Shown in pieces: positions 44,237 through 52,653 of a stretch of 64,000 bases of DNA; the stretch's first letter is position 1; each line of letters starts with the position of its first letter. The notes under the pieces are model-generated. The model was not told the DNA's origin. It did not search any database and saw only the letters and a list, made by a program, of their open reading frames with translations. Source of the stretch: Tabrizicola thermarum (GTDB lineage Bacteria > Pseudomonadota > Alphaproteobacteria > Rhodobacterales > Rhodobacteraceae). The stretch lies in assembly GCF_003574395.1 (NCBI RefSeq), contig NZ_QMJY01000018.1, positions 1-64,000 of the forward strand, given 5' to 3'. The position numbers and the translations under genes are program-made.

Positions 44237-45532
44237 ATGTTGGCTTTGGATACGCAAAACGCTGCTGTGATCTACGACGCGCCGAAGAAGGACCTTTACG
44301 AGCTGGGTGAGATGCCGCCCCTGGGCCATGTGCCGGCCAAGATGTATGCCTGGGCGATCCGGCGCGAGCGGCACGGGGCCCCTGACCAGTCGTTCCAGGT
44401 CGAGGTGGTGGATACCTGGAAGATCGACAGCCATGAAGTGCTGGTCATGGTGATGGCGGCGGGCGTCAACTACAACGGGGTCTGGGCGGGCCTGGGCCAG
44501 CCGATCAGCCCGTTCGACGGGCACAAGGCGGCCTATCACATCGCGGGGTCGGACGCGGCGGGGATCGTCTGGGCGGTGGGAGACAAGGTCAAGCGCTGGA
44601 AGGTCGGCGACGAGGTGGTGATCCACTGCAACCAGGACGACGGCGACGACGAGGAATGCAACGGCGGCGACCCGATGTTCAGCCCCAGCCAGCGGATCTG
44701 GGGCTACGAGACGCCGGACGGCAGCTTCGCCCAGTTCACCCGGGTGCAGGCCCAGCAGCTGATGCCGCGCCCGAAGCATCTGACCTGGGAGGAATCGGCC
44801 TGCTACACGCTGACGCTGGCCACCGCCTACCGGATGCTGTTCGGGCATGAGCCACATGATCTGAAACCGGGGCAGAACGTGCTGGTCTGGGGCGCCTCGG
44901 GCGGCCTCGGGTCCTATGCGATCCAGCTGATCAACACGGCGGGGGCCAATGCGATCGGGGTCATCAGCGACGAATCGAAGCGCGATTTCGTGCTGGGCCT
45001 GGGCGCAAAGGGTGTCATCAATCGCAACGAGTTCAAATGCTGGGGGCAGCTGCCCAAGGTCAACAGCCCCGAATACAACGAGTGGCTGAAGGAGGCGCGG
45101 CGCTTCGGCAAGGCGATCTGGGACATCACCGGCAAGGGCGTGAACGTCGACATGGTGTTCGAGCATCCGGGCGAGGCGACTTTCCCGGTCTCGAGCCTCG
45201 TCTGCAAGAAGGGCGGCATGGTGGTGATCTGCGCAGGCACCAGCGGGTTCAACTGCACCTTCGACGTGCGCTACATGTGGATGCACCAGAAACGCCTGCA
45301 AGGCAGCCACTTCGCGCATCTGAAGCAGGCGTCCTCGGCCAACAAGCTGATGATCGAGCGGCGGCTGGACCCCTGCATGTCCGAGGTCTTCCCCTGGGCC
45401 GACATCCCCAAGGCGCATATGCTGATGTGGAAGAACCAGCACAAGCCGGGCAACATGGCGGTGCTGGTGCAGGCGCCACGGACCGGCCTGCGCACCTTCG
45501 AGGACACGCTGGAGGCGAGTCGCTTGAATTAG
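44237..45532 (+). CDS. ccr: Crotonyl-CoA carboxylase/reductase
   Basis: Key enzyme of the ethylmalonyl-CoA pathway: reductively carboxylates crotonyl-CoA with NADPH and CO2 to ethylmalonyl-CoA. 431 residues, as in Rhodobacter. Distinctive blocks are SDAAGIVWAVGDKVKRWK, VIHCNQDDGDDEECNGGDP, SQRIWGYETPDGSFAQF, the nucleotide loop VLVWGASGGLGSYAIQL, VINRNEFKCWGQLP, and FNCTFDVRYMWMHQK. Start ATG at 44237 follows TTGGAGG; an upstream frame is rejected. The AT-richer 100 bp before it looks like a promoter. Confidence 0.97.
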   Translation: MLALDTQNAAVIYDAPKKDLYELGEMPPLGHVPAKMYAWAIRRERHGAPDQSFQVEVVDTWKIDSHEVLVMVMAAGVNYNGVWAGLGQPISPFDGHKAAYHIAGSDAAGIVWAVGDKVKRWKVGDEVVIHCNQDDGDDEECNGGDPMFSPSQRIWGYETPDGSFAQFTRVQAQQLMPRPKHLTWEESACYTLTLATAYRMLFGHEPHDLKPGQNVLVWGASGGLGSYAIQLINTAGANAIGVISDESKRDFVLGLGAKGVINRNEFKCWGQLPKVNSPEYNEWLKEARRFGKAIWDITGKGVNVDMVFEHPGEATFPVSSLVCKKGGMVVICAGTSGFNCTFDVRYMWMHQKRLQGSHFAHLKQASSANKLMIERRLDPCMSEVFPWADIPKAHMLMWKNQHKPGNMAVLVQAPRTGLRTFEDTLEASRLN

Positions 45533-45649
45533 AGTCAACCTTTAACTACCTATTCACCCCTCGACCTTCGAACTGTGCTTTACTGGCCTGGTCCTGCGCG
45601 CCTTCGTAACGGGCCGCGCAGGGGGCGAGCGCTGGCGGCCGGGGGATTG

Positions 45650-45859
45650 ATGCATCACGAATGGGTCTTCGATGTGTTGCAGGACATGCTGTCCTACGCG
45701 ACATTGAACGGGCTGCCCCGACTGGCGGAACAGGTCGCAGAGGCGTTGGAAGTGGCGCGCGAAGAGATTGCGGCGCTGGACGGTCCCTGCGATCCGACGG
45801 ACGGGCCAGCGGACGGGGCGCCGAAAACGGTGCGCGGGACGAACCGGCAGACGCATTGA
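45650..45859 (+). CDS. Small conserved hypothetical protein
   Basis: 69 residues from ATG at 45650, after GGGGG. MHHEWVFDVLQDMLSYATL, then LPRLAEQVAEALEVAREEI, an acidic helical protein. The pattern occurs across Rhodobacteraceae as an uncharacterised small protein, here directly upstream of the helicase gene (41 bp). Cytoplasmic. Confidence 0.65.
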   Translation: MHHEWVFDVLQDMLSYATLNGLPRLAEQVAEALEVAREEIAALDGPCDPTDGPADGAPKTVRGTNRQTH

Positions 45860-45899
45860 CGCCTTACGCCCGGCCGCGACTGGCGCTAGGATTGCCGTC

Positions 45900-47438
45900 A
45901 TGCAGGCCCCCGCGCTGATCTTTTCCGACGACCAGGCCGAGGCCTATGATCGCCTGACCGCAGGGTTTCTGGGGGCCGGCATCGACCTGACCGAGGGCAG
46001 TCTGACCCCGCTGGCCGAGGGTCGGACCAGTGTTCTGGCGGTTGTCGGCAAGGCGGGATCGGGCAAGACGATGCTGCTGGCCGAGCTGTATCGCGGGCTG
46101 AAGGCGGCCGGCGTCGAGGTGATCTCGGGCGATTATGAAGGGCGCAAGCGCAAGGACCGGCGGACGCTGGCGATCCTTGCACCGACGAACAAGGCGGCGT
46201 CGGTGCTGCGGCTGCGAGGGGTGCCGGCGACGACGATCCACCGGATCCTTTACACTCCGGTCTATGACCCGGAATACGAGAAGATCGCCGAATGGCTGGC
46301 GGGGACAGGCTCGCGGCCGGCGGCGGGCAACCTGGCGATTGCGGGGCTGACCGATCTGGCGCTTGACCGGGCGCAGGCGTTCTACAGCCAGGTGGCCTCG
46401 ATTCCCGGCGCGCTGGCGGCGGCGGGGCTGAAGGGCAGCGATTTCATCAAGGGCTGGAAGCGGCGGGAGGAGCCGCTGGACGTGGGCTTCGTCGACGAAT
46501 CCTCGATGCTGGACGAACGCCAGTTCGAGGACCTGCGGGAAATCTTTCCGACGCTGGTCCTGTTCGGCGATCCCGCGCAGCTGGCCCCTGTCGGGCAGTC
46601 CGGCGAGATGGTGTTCGACAAGCTGTCCGAGGGCCAGAAGCTGATCCTCCACCGCATCCATCGGCAGACGCAGGACAACCCGATCCTGGACCTGGCCCAT
46701 GCGCTGGGCGATGACCGGCTGGGGTTCGAGGACTTCGAGGCGCTGGTGCAGGAGAAGGCGCGGGACGACGACCGGGTGGTCTGGGCCGAGCGGGTCGAGT
46801 CCGGGCTGATGGCGCGGTCCCCCGTCCTGGTCTGGCGCAACGCGACGCGGGTGCGGCTGATCCAGGCCTTCCGGGGCGCCTTCGGCGCGCCCGAGGATGC
46901 GCTTTTACCGGGCGAGCCGCTGATCTGCGACGGGATCGAGCTGCCCCTCAAGCACCGCAAGAAACGGATCGACCTCGAGGCGCGGGGCCTGATTAAGGGC
47001 GCGCAGGTGATCTACCTGGGCGAAGGCAATCGCGAGGGGTTTGCCAGGCTGCACGTGGTGGGGGCAGAGGAGCCGCAGTTATCGGCGGCAAGCATCATCA
47101 AGATCGAGAAGCCTGACGAGGAAGAGCCCTTCATCCCGCACGCCGCGCGGATGGGCGCGACCTTCCTGCACGGCGCGGCGGTGACGATCCACAAGGCGCA
47201 AGGCAGCCAGTGGGACGAGGTCCAGGTCTTCGCGCCCGACCTTTATGCGGCGGCACAGTCCGGGCGGTCCGAGGCAGGGGTGCCCTTGTGGAAGCGGCTT
47301 GCCTATGTGGCCATCACCCGGGCGCAGACGCGGCTATACTGGGTGGTGCGGAACCGTCTGGCGCGGCCTTCGGGGCCATTGACGGTAGACGACCTGCGGC
47401 GCGAGCCCTCTCTCCTGGCGCTGGATCAGGCCGAGTGA
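45900..47438 (+). CDS. RecD-like ATP-dependent helicase
   Basis: 512 residues, superfamily 1B helicase. Walker A LAVVGKAGSGKTML near residue 45, ILAPTNKAASVLRLRGV (motif Ia), VGFVDESSMLDERQF (motif II), LFGDPAQLAPVG (motif III), and the C-terminal VTIHKAQGSQWDEV and LAYVAITRAQTRLYW (motifs V and VI, UvrD_C_2). Most like the RecD2/Dda type used in DNA repair or conjugation, without nuclease domain. No partner genes adjacent. Confidence 0.9.
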   Translation: MQAPALIFSDDQAEAYDRLTAGFLGAGIDLTEGSLTPLAEGRTSVLAVVGKAGSGKTMLLAELYRGLKAAGVEVISGDYEGRKRKDRRTLAILAPTNKAASVLRLRGVPATTIHRILYTPVYDPEYEKIAEWLAGTGSRPAAGNLAIAGLTDLALDRAQAFYSQVASIPGALAAAGLKGSDFIKGWKRREEPLDVGFVDESSMLDERQFEDLREIFPTLVLFGDPAQLAPVGQSGEMVFDKLSEGQKLILHRIHRQTQDNPILDLAHALGDDRLGFEDFEALVQEKARDDDRVVWAERVESGLMARSPVLVWRNATRVRLIQAFRGAFGAPEDALLPGEPLICDGIELPLKHRKKRIDLEARGLIKGAQVIYLGEGNREGFARLHVVGAEEPQLSAASIIKIEKPDEEEPFIPHAARMGATFLHGAAVTIHKAQGSQWDEVQVFAPDLYAAAQSGRSEAGVPLWKRLAYVAITRAQTRLYWVVRNRLARPSGPLTVDDLRREPSLLALDQAE

Positions 47439-47492
47439 GGCTTTCCCTTCGCCGCGCGGCGGGCTAGATTCGACGCAAGACAGGAGGCCCCG

Positions 47493-47729
47493 ATGGCATT
47501 GGTATTCGTCCAGTTCCGCTGCACGCCCGGCATGACCTATGCGGTCGCCAATGCGATCTGGGACCGGGAAGTGGTCAGCGAGCTTTATTCGACCAGCGGC
47601 GACTACGACCTGATCGCCAAGGTCTACATCCCCGACGATCAGGATGTCGGGCATTATCTGTCGTCGAAGCTGTTCGACATCCCCGGCATCCAGCGGACGC
47701 TGACAACGATGACGTTCAAGGCGTTCTGA
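47493..47729 (+). CDS. Stand-alone Lrp/AsnC RAM-domain protein
   Basis: 78 residues equal to the ligand-binding (RAM/ACT-like) domain of Lrp/AsnC regulators, with no helix-turn-helix domain: ALVFVQFRCTPGMTYAVANAI, SGDYDLIAKVYIPDDQDV and PGIQRTLTTMTFKAF. Such SraA-like proteins oligomerise and bind amino acids, and may tune full-length Lrp proteins or enzymes. The gene has its own ribosome binding site. It precedes a dispersed repeat and the convergent pyrD. Confidence 0.82.
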   Translation: MALVFVQFRCTPGMTYAVANAIWDREVVSELYSTSGDYDLIAKVYIPDDQDVGHYLSSKLFDIPGIQRTLTTMTFKAF

Positions 47730-47772
47730 TCGGCTTCGAGATCGGGCAAGACGTTCGGATAGGTGACACCGA

Positions 47773-47816
47773 CCGGGGTTCCACCCCGGACCCCGGAGTA
47801 TTTGGGAAAAGAGCAA
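47773..47816 (+). repeat. Hairpin element, copy 4 of the GGAGTATTTGGG family
   Basis: CCGGGG-ttcca-CCCCGG is followed by ACCCCGGAGTATTTGGGAAA and AGAGCAAA. It links the two repeat classes: the hairpin part resembles the 53-bp repeat, the tail resembles copies at 215, 21862 and 22074. Located after the RAM-protein gene and after the convergent pyrD gene. Confidence 0.75.
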
Positions 47817-47831
47817 ATCCCGTTGGGCAGG

Positions 47832-48896
47832 TCAAAGCCAGGCGGCGCGGCCGGTTCCCACGGCAAGCGAGACATTGGCGTAGCCGTCACGCGCGAGGAG
47901 CGCGTCGAGGCCGGTGGCGACCTTCGGGACCATCGAGATGCCCTGATAGACCATCGCCGTATACAGCTGCACAGCCGTCGCCCCGGCGCGGATCTTTTCA
48001 TAGGCCTGTTCCGCCGACCCGACGCCTCCGACCCCGATCAAGGGCAGGAGGCCATGGGTGAGTTGCGACAGCCGCGCCAGCACTCGCGTGGACTTTTCGA
48101 ACAACGGCGCACCGGAAAGGCCGCCGATTTCGCCACGATTTGCAGATTTCAAACCTTCTCGCTGCAAGGTGGTGTTGGTTGCGATGATCCCGGCCACCTT
48201 GGCGGCAAGGGCCACATCGACGATATCCTCCAGTTCGCCGGTCGAAAGATCCGGGGCGATCTTCAGAAAGACCGGGATCGGCCGGGCAAGCCGGAGCCGC
48301 GCCTCCATCACCTGGGCCAGGAGCCCGGCCAGCAAGGTCCGGCCTTGCAGGTTGCGCAGGCCCTCGGTGTTGGGAGAGCTGACGTTGACGGTGGCAAAGT
48401 CGACATGAGGGCCGCAGTGAGCCAGGACCTTGGCGAAGTCGGCGGCGCGGTTGTCCGAGGTCTTGTTGGCGCCCAGGTTCAGACCGACCGGAACCGGGCC
48501 CCGGGTGCGGGCGGCAAGTCGGGCGCCGATCGCCTGCATGCCGTGGTTGTTGAAGCCGAAGCGGTTGATCGCCGCACGGTCCTCGGTCAGCCGGAAGAGG
48601 CGCGGGCGGTCGTTGCCTGGCTGCGGCAGCGGCGTCGCGGCGCCGACTTCCAGAAAGCCGAACCCCGCGCGGGACAGGGCGGCGATGGCCTGCGCGTTCT
48701 TGTCATAGCCGGCGGCCAGACCGACCGGATTGAGCAGCGGCAGACCGGCAAGGGTGACATGCAGGCGCGGCAGGTCCACGGGGCCAGGCAGCGGTGCAAG
48801 GCCCATCCGCAGGGCGAGGAGCGACAGTCCATGCGCGCGCTCGGGGTCCAGACGGTGCAGCGCGGCAAGGCTGAGACGCTCGATCGCTGTCACCAT
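47832..48896 (-). CDS. pyrD: Dihydroorotate dehydrogenase (quinone), class 2
   Basis: Fourth step of pyrimidine biosynthesis, oxidising dihydroorotate with ubiquinone. 354 residues. Begins with a membrane-facing helix [19 protein letters not shown], then [13 protein letters not shown] (FMN), [28 protein letters not shown] with the catalytic Lys, NTTLQRE and [11 protein letters not shown]. Class 2 is shown by the N-terminal helix and membrane type. Its 5' end overlaps the 3' end of a DUF952 gene by 7 bp. Confidence 0.96.
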   Translation of the reverse strand: MVTAIERLSLAALHRLDPERAHGLSLLALRMGLAPLPGPVDLPRLHVTLAGLPLLNPVGLAAGYDKNAQAIAALSRAGFGFLEVGAATPLPQPGNDRPRLFRLTEDRAAINRFGFNNHGMQAIGARLAARTRGPVPVGLNLGANKTSDNRAADFAKVLAHCGPHVDFATVNVSSPNTEGLRNLQGRTLLAGLLAQVMEARLRLARPIPVFLKIAPDLSTGELEDIVDVALAAKVAGIIATNTTLQREGLKSANRGEIGGLSGAPLFEKSTRVLARLSQLTHGLLPLIGVGGVGSAEQAYEKIRAGATAVQLYTAMVYQGISMVPKVATGLDALLARDGYANVSLAVGTGRAAWL

Positions 48897-49228
48897 AGCC
48901 CCTCGGGGAAGATGTGACCGGTCGCACCAAGGGGAAGGGACTTGTCCCAGACGACCTCATCCAGCCGCAGGGGGCGGTAGAGATGCGGGAAGAGCTGGCC
49001 GCCCCGCGAGGGTTCCCATTTCAGCGCCGGCCCCAGCCGGTCGGGGTCGAAGGCCACAAGGACCAGATCGCTTTCGGTGGCGAACCACTTCGCCGCGGTC
49101 TCGGCGACCTGGGCGGGGGTGGAGAAATGGATATAGCCGTCGGCAAGATCGACCGGCGCGCCAAGGGTTTCCCCGGCGGCCTTGAACGCATCCCATTCGG
49201 GGCGGCGGAAGATCTTGAGGATCAGCAT
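48890..49228 (-). CDS. DUF952 family protein
   Basis: 112 residues: [33 protein letters not shown] and [18 protein letters not shown] form the DUF952 signature. Family proteins have an ADP-ribosyltransferase-like fold by prediction; the His in GYIHFS and the Arg-Pro-Leu region may form an active site. Stop overlaps the pyrD start. Cytoplasmic, unknown role. Same arrangement with pyrD is common in Rhodobacterales. Confidence 0.85.
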   Translation of the reverse strand: MLILKIFRRPEWDAFKAAGETLGAPVDLADGYIHFSTPAQVAETAAKWFATESDLVLVAFDPDRLGPALKWEPSRGGQLFPHLYRPLRLDEVVWDKSLPLGATGHIFPEGLW

Positions 49229-49373
49229 GCTGGCCGAATAGCGAAGGTTGACGCGGCTGGCAATGGGATGCCCATCATCACCTGTCTGTCACGATTTCGG
49301 GCGATCAGTTTGACAGCCGCGTCATGTCAGGCGCAAGTTGGGGCGTGGCGGTTCAATCACGGGGAGAGTTCCA

Positions 49374-50873
49374 ATGAAACGGTTTTCGAGGCTAGCCATC
49401 CTTGCGGCGCTGGTTGCCGGACCTGCCGGGGCGGAGACGGTCAAGCTGACGCTTCTGGGCGTGGGCGACGTCTACAACTTCGAGGAAGAGGACGGGCGCG
49501 GCGGCTTTGCCCGTTTGAACGCGGTGGCCAAGGCCGAGCGCGCGGCCAACCCGAACACGCTGTACCTGTTCAACGGGGACATGCTGTCGCCCTCGCTCGC
49601 CTCGGGGTTCGACAAGGGGCAGAACACCATCGACTTCACCAACCTGGTGCCCTTCGATCTGGCTGTGCCGGGGAACCACGAGTTCGACTTCGGGCCCGAG
49701 AATTTCATGGAGAAGATGAAGGCGTCGAAATACCCCTGGGCGGCGATCAACATCACCAATGGCGACGGGTCGGCGATCGAAGGCCTGGGCGGGGTGATGG
49801 TGAAAGAGGTTGCCGGCCTGAAGGTCGCGCTGATCCCGGTGGCGCAGGATACCTCGCCCGAAGTGTCGTCCACGGGCAGCCTGAAGTTCCTGCCGACGGT
49901 GGAAACCGGGGTCGCAGCGGCCAAGGCGGCGCGGGACGAGGGCGCCGACCTTGTCGTCGGCGTGGTGCAGACCAACATGGAGAACGACCGCGCGCTGATG
50001 GCGAGCGGGGCTTTCGATGTGATCCTGTCGGGGGACGACCATTCCTATGCCACGGCCTATGACGGGCGGACGGCCTATGTGGAGACAAGCATCGACGGGC
50101 AGTTCCTGTCTCCGGTTGACCTGACGGTCGAGATCAAGGTGGCCGAGGATGGCAAGCGGTCGATCAGCTGGGTGCCCGCTTTCCGCTTCATCGACACGGC
50201 CACGGTGACGCCGGACCCGGACTCGGTGGCGATGGCAGATGCCTTGCGGGCGCAGATGGACGAGACACTGAACGTCGAGATCGGCACGGTCGAGGCGCCG
50301 CTGGACAGCCGCCGCAACGTGGTGCGGGGCGAGGAGGCGACGATGGGCAACCTGATCGCTGATGCGATGCGGGATGCGACGGGGGCCGACATCGCGATCA
50401 TGAACGGCGGCGGCATCCGCGGTGACACGACCTATGAGGCGGGCCGAAAGCTGACGCGGCGCGACATCCTGACGGAACTGCCCTTCGGCAATGTCACGGT
50501 GGTGACGGAACTGCCGGGGTCGCAGGTGTTGCTGGCGCTGGAGAACGGGGTCAGCCAGGTCGAGAAGGGCTCGGGACGGTTCCCGCAGGTTTCCGGCCTG
50601 ACCTTTGCCTTCGATGCCTCGGCCCCGGCGGGGTCGCGGGTCAGCGAGGTGATGGTGGGCGGCGCGCCTCTGGAGGCGGACAAGCTGTACAAGGTGGCGG
50701 TGAACGATTACATCCTGGGCGGCGGCGACGGTTATGCGGCGCTGGGCGGCGGGCGGATCGTCACGGATGGGCCAACCGGGCAGCTGGTTGCCAATGACGT
50801 GATGGCCTATGTCGAGAAGCTGGGCAGCGTGAAGGTCGCGGTCGAGGGCCGGATCAGGAAGCTGGGGCAGTAG
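49374..50873 (+). CDS. 5'-nucleotidase-like periplasmic phosphatase
   Basis: 499 residues, signal peptide (MKRFSRLAILAALVAGPAGA). The start at 49374 has a GGAGAG site. N-terminal metallophosphatase domain with LFNGDMLSPS and GNHEFDFGPE; C-terminal 5'-nucleotidase domain with MGNLIADAMR, NGGGIRGD and NDYILGGGDGY. Compared with E. coli UshA, several metal ligands differ: the first motif is GDVYN (Tyr where His is usual) and the GHSQ-like motif is GDDHSY (Tyr instead of Gln). This is either a subfamily with changed metal use or changed substrate. It likely recovers phosphate from nucleotides in the periplasm. Confidence 0.8.
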   Translation: MKRFSRLAILAALVAGPAGAETVKLTLLGVGDVYNFEEEDGRGGFARLNAVAKAERAANPNTLYLFNGDMLSPSLASGFDKGQNTIDFTNLVPFDLAVPGNHEFDFGPENFMEKMKASKYPWAAINITNGDGSAIEGLGGVMVKEVAGLKVALIPVAQDTSPEVSSTGSLKFLPTVETGVAAAKAARDEGADLVVGVVQTNMENDRALMASGAFDVILSGDDHSYATAYDGRTAYVETSIDGQFLSPVDLTVEIKVAEDGKRSISWVPAFRFIDTATVTPDPDSVAMADALRAQMDETLNVEIGTVEAPLDSRRNVVRGEEATMGNLIADAMRDATGADIAIMNGGGIRGDTTYEAGRKLTRRDILTELPFGNVTVVTELPGSQVLLALENGVSQVEKGSGRFPQVSGLTFAFDASAPAGSRVSEVMVGGAPLEADKLYKVAVNDYILGGGDGYAALGGGRIVTDGPTGQLVANDVMAYVEKLGSVKVAVEGRIRKLGQ

Positions 50874-50876
50874 GGA

Positions 50877-51476
50877 TCAAGGCCGCACCACGCTGTGCAA
50901 GGCTAGGTCGCGGCTTTCGTCGTCCTTGAAGAAGGCCATCCATTCTTCGGCCCCGTCCGGGTGCCTGTGGATCATGTGCGGGGCGCCGGTCATCTCGGCG
51001 CCCTTTGCCATGAGGCTGGCATGGGCCGTGGCGATGTCGGGAGTGGAGAGGTAAAGGATGTCGGCTTCGTCCCGCGCGCCGGTTTCGCGGAGCATGAGCC
51101 GAGTGCCGCCAAGGTCGAAGAAGGCGAGGCCGGGAAAGGCGTAGAGCTCGGGGATCTGCAGCGTGTCGCGCCAGAAAGTGCGGGCGCGGTCCAGGTTTTC
51201 GACTCGGCGGGCGATTTGCGAGAGCAGGGGCATGGCGATCCCTTCGGAGTGTTGGCGGGCGGACCCGGCGCGGATGCCGGGCCAATAGCGGAGGTCGTGG
51301 CGCGAGGTGAGGCCCAGCTTGTCGCGGGCGGCGCGGGCCTGAGCCTTGACGGCATCGGGGCTGATGCCAAGGAGCCGGGCGATGGCCGCCGTGGACTGGC
51401 CGTGGCGGACAAGCTCGACCACGCGCCATTCGGCGGGGGTGAGCTGGTCGGGGTGGGGCGGGCGTCCGCGGGCCAT
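50877..51476 (-). CDS. LuxR-type HTH fused to a glyoxalase-fold domain
   Basis: 199 residues. Residues 1-65 form a LuxR C-terminal-like helix-turn-helix: LTPAEWRVVELVRHGQSTAA, IARLLGISPDAVKAQARAAR. The rest is a VOC (glyoxalase/bleomycin) domain: VENLDRARTFWRDTLQIPEL, PGLAFFDLGGTRLML, DILYLSTPDIATAHASLMAKG and ending in WMAFFKDDESRDLALHS. The fusion suggests a one-component regulator that senses a small molecule with the VOC fold. An internal ATG (about 51233) could give the VOC part alone. It converges with the phosphatase gene with three bases between the stops. No operon partner. Confidence 0.75.
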   Translation of the reverse strand: MARGRPPHPDQLTPAEWRVVELVRHGQSTAAIARLLGISPDAVKAQARAARDKLGLTSRHDLRYWPGIRAGSARQHSEGIAMPLLSQIARRVENLDRARTFWRDTLQIPELYAFPGLAFFDLGGTRLMLRETGARDEADILYLSTPDIATAHASLMAKGAEMTGAPHMIHRHPDGAEEWMAFFKDDESRDLALHSVVRP

Positions 51477-51558
51477 GGCGCAAGGCTAGCGTGGATGGGG
51501 TCGAATTTCACTCCCCCAGCGGCTTGGCCGGGGCGCGGCTTGAGCCTATCTTCGGAGC

Positions 51559-52215
51559 ATGTGCGGACGCTTCACCATAACCCATCCGAACGAAGCCTTG
51601 GCGGCGCTGTTCGATGCCGTGCCGGGCAACGACCTGCCGCCGGTGCCGAATTACAACGTCTGCCCGACGAACACGGTGGCGGTGGTCACCTCGGAGGGCG
51701 GGGTGCGGCGTCTGCGGGCGATGCGCTGGGGGTTCATCCCGACCTGGTACAAGGCGCCGAACGATGGGCCTCTCATCATCAACGCCCGGTCCGATACGGT
51801 GGCGACGAAACCCGCCTTCAGGTCTGCCATCCGCGAGCGGCGTTGCATCGTTCCGGCCAGCGGGTTCTACGAATGGAGCGAGGGGGAGAACAAGGCGCGG
51901 TTGCCCTGGTATTTCACCCGGGCGGACGGTCTGCCGATGGCGCTGGCCGGGGTCTGGCAACGCTGGGGTGACATGGACACGGTGGCGATCGTGTCAACCG
52001 AGGCGGGGCCCGGGATGGCAGCGATCCACCACCGCGAGCCGGTGATCCTGGAGCGCGAGGACTGGCCCTTGTGGCTGGGCGAGGCGGGGCACGGGGCGGC
52101 CGTCCTGATGAAGGCCACCGCCGAAGGGGTGATGACAAAGCCCTACCGCGTGGGCGTCGCGGTCAATTCCAACCGCGCCTCCGGGGCGCAGTTGATCGAG
52201 CCCATCGCGGCCTGA
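51559..52215 (+). CDS. SOS-associated peptidase YedK/HMCES family
   Basis: 218 residues. Cys2 right after the initiator Met forms a thiazolidine crosslink with abasic sites in single-stranded DNA. Also conserved: NARSDTVATKPAF with the active Asn, CIVPASGFYEW with Glu, and HHREPVI with the catalytic His. Protects abasic ssDNA during replication. No LexA site was visible upstream. Divergent from the HTH-VOC gene. Confidence 0.94.
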   Translation: MCGRFTITHPNEALAALFDAVPGNDLPPVPNYNVCPTNTVAVVTSEGGVRRLRAMRWGFIPTWYKAPNDGPLIINARSDTVATKPAFRSAIRERRCIVPASGFYEWSEGENKARLPWYFTRADGLPMALAGVWQRWGDMDTVAIVSTEAGPGMAAIHHREPVILEREDWPLWLGEAGHGAAVLMKATAEGVMTKPYRVGVAVNSNRASGAQLIEPIAA

Positions 52216-52223
52216 AAGCGCCG

Positions 52224-52643
52224 TCAGTCCGGGATGACGGCGGTCGCGTCGATTTCCACCAGCCATTCGGGGCGGGCCAGCGCCACGACGGTCAGCCCGG
52301 TGCAGACGGGATGCACGCCCCTGATGTATTCGCCCATCACCCGATAGACGGGTTCACGGTGGCGGACATCGGTCAGATAGACCACCAGCTTGACGAGGTG
52401 CTCCATCTTCCCGCCGGCTTCCTCGATCAGCTGCCTGATGTTCTGCATGACCTTGTGCGTCTGGGCGGCGGGGTCGGTGGTCATCAGGCTTTCCGAGGTG
52501 TCGAGGTCCTGCGGGCAGGCGCCCCGGAACCAGAGCGTGGTGCCGCCCCGGGTGGCGACCAGGTGGCAGAGGTCGTTGTCGAGGTTCTGCTCGGGGTAGG
52601 TCACCCTGGTGTTGAACTTGCGGTAGCGGGTGTGGGTGGTCAT
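52224..52643 (-). CDS. RidA family protein
   Basis: 139 residues, the Rid/YjgF fold that hydrolyses reactive enamines and imines or related substrates. LWFRGACPQDL, HKVMQNIRQLIEEAGG, VKLVVYLTDVRHREPVY and the C-terminal RPEWLVEIDATAVIP; in RidA proper the latter holds Arg and Glu of the active site, here Arg appears in the RPEW segment. The gene lies beside a flavoprotein cluster for amine oxidation (10 bp gap), which would produce imines; a clearing role is a reasonable inference. Confidence 0.85.
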   Translation of the reverse strand: MTTHTRYRKFNTRVTYPEQNLDNDLCHLVATRGGTTLWFRGACPQDLDTSESLMTTDPAAQTHKVMQNIRQLIEEAGGKMEHLVKLVVYLTDVRHREPVYRVMGEYIRGVHPVCTGLTVVALARPEWLVEIDATAVIPD

Positions 52644-52653
52644 CTGGTTTGCC

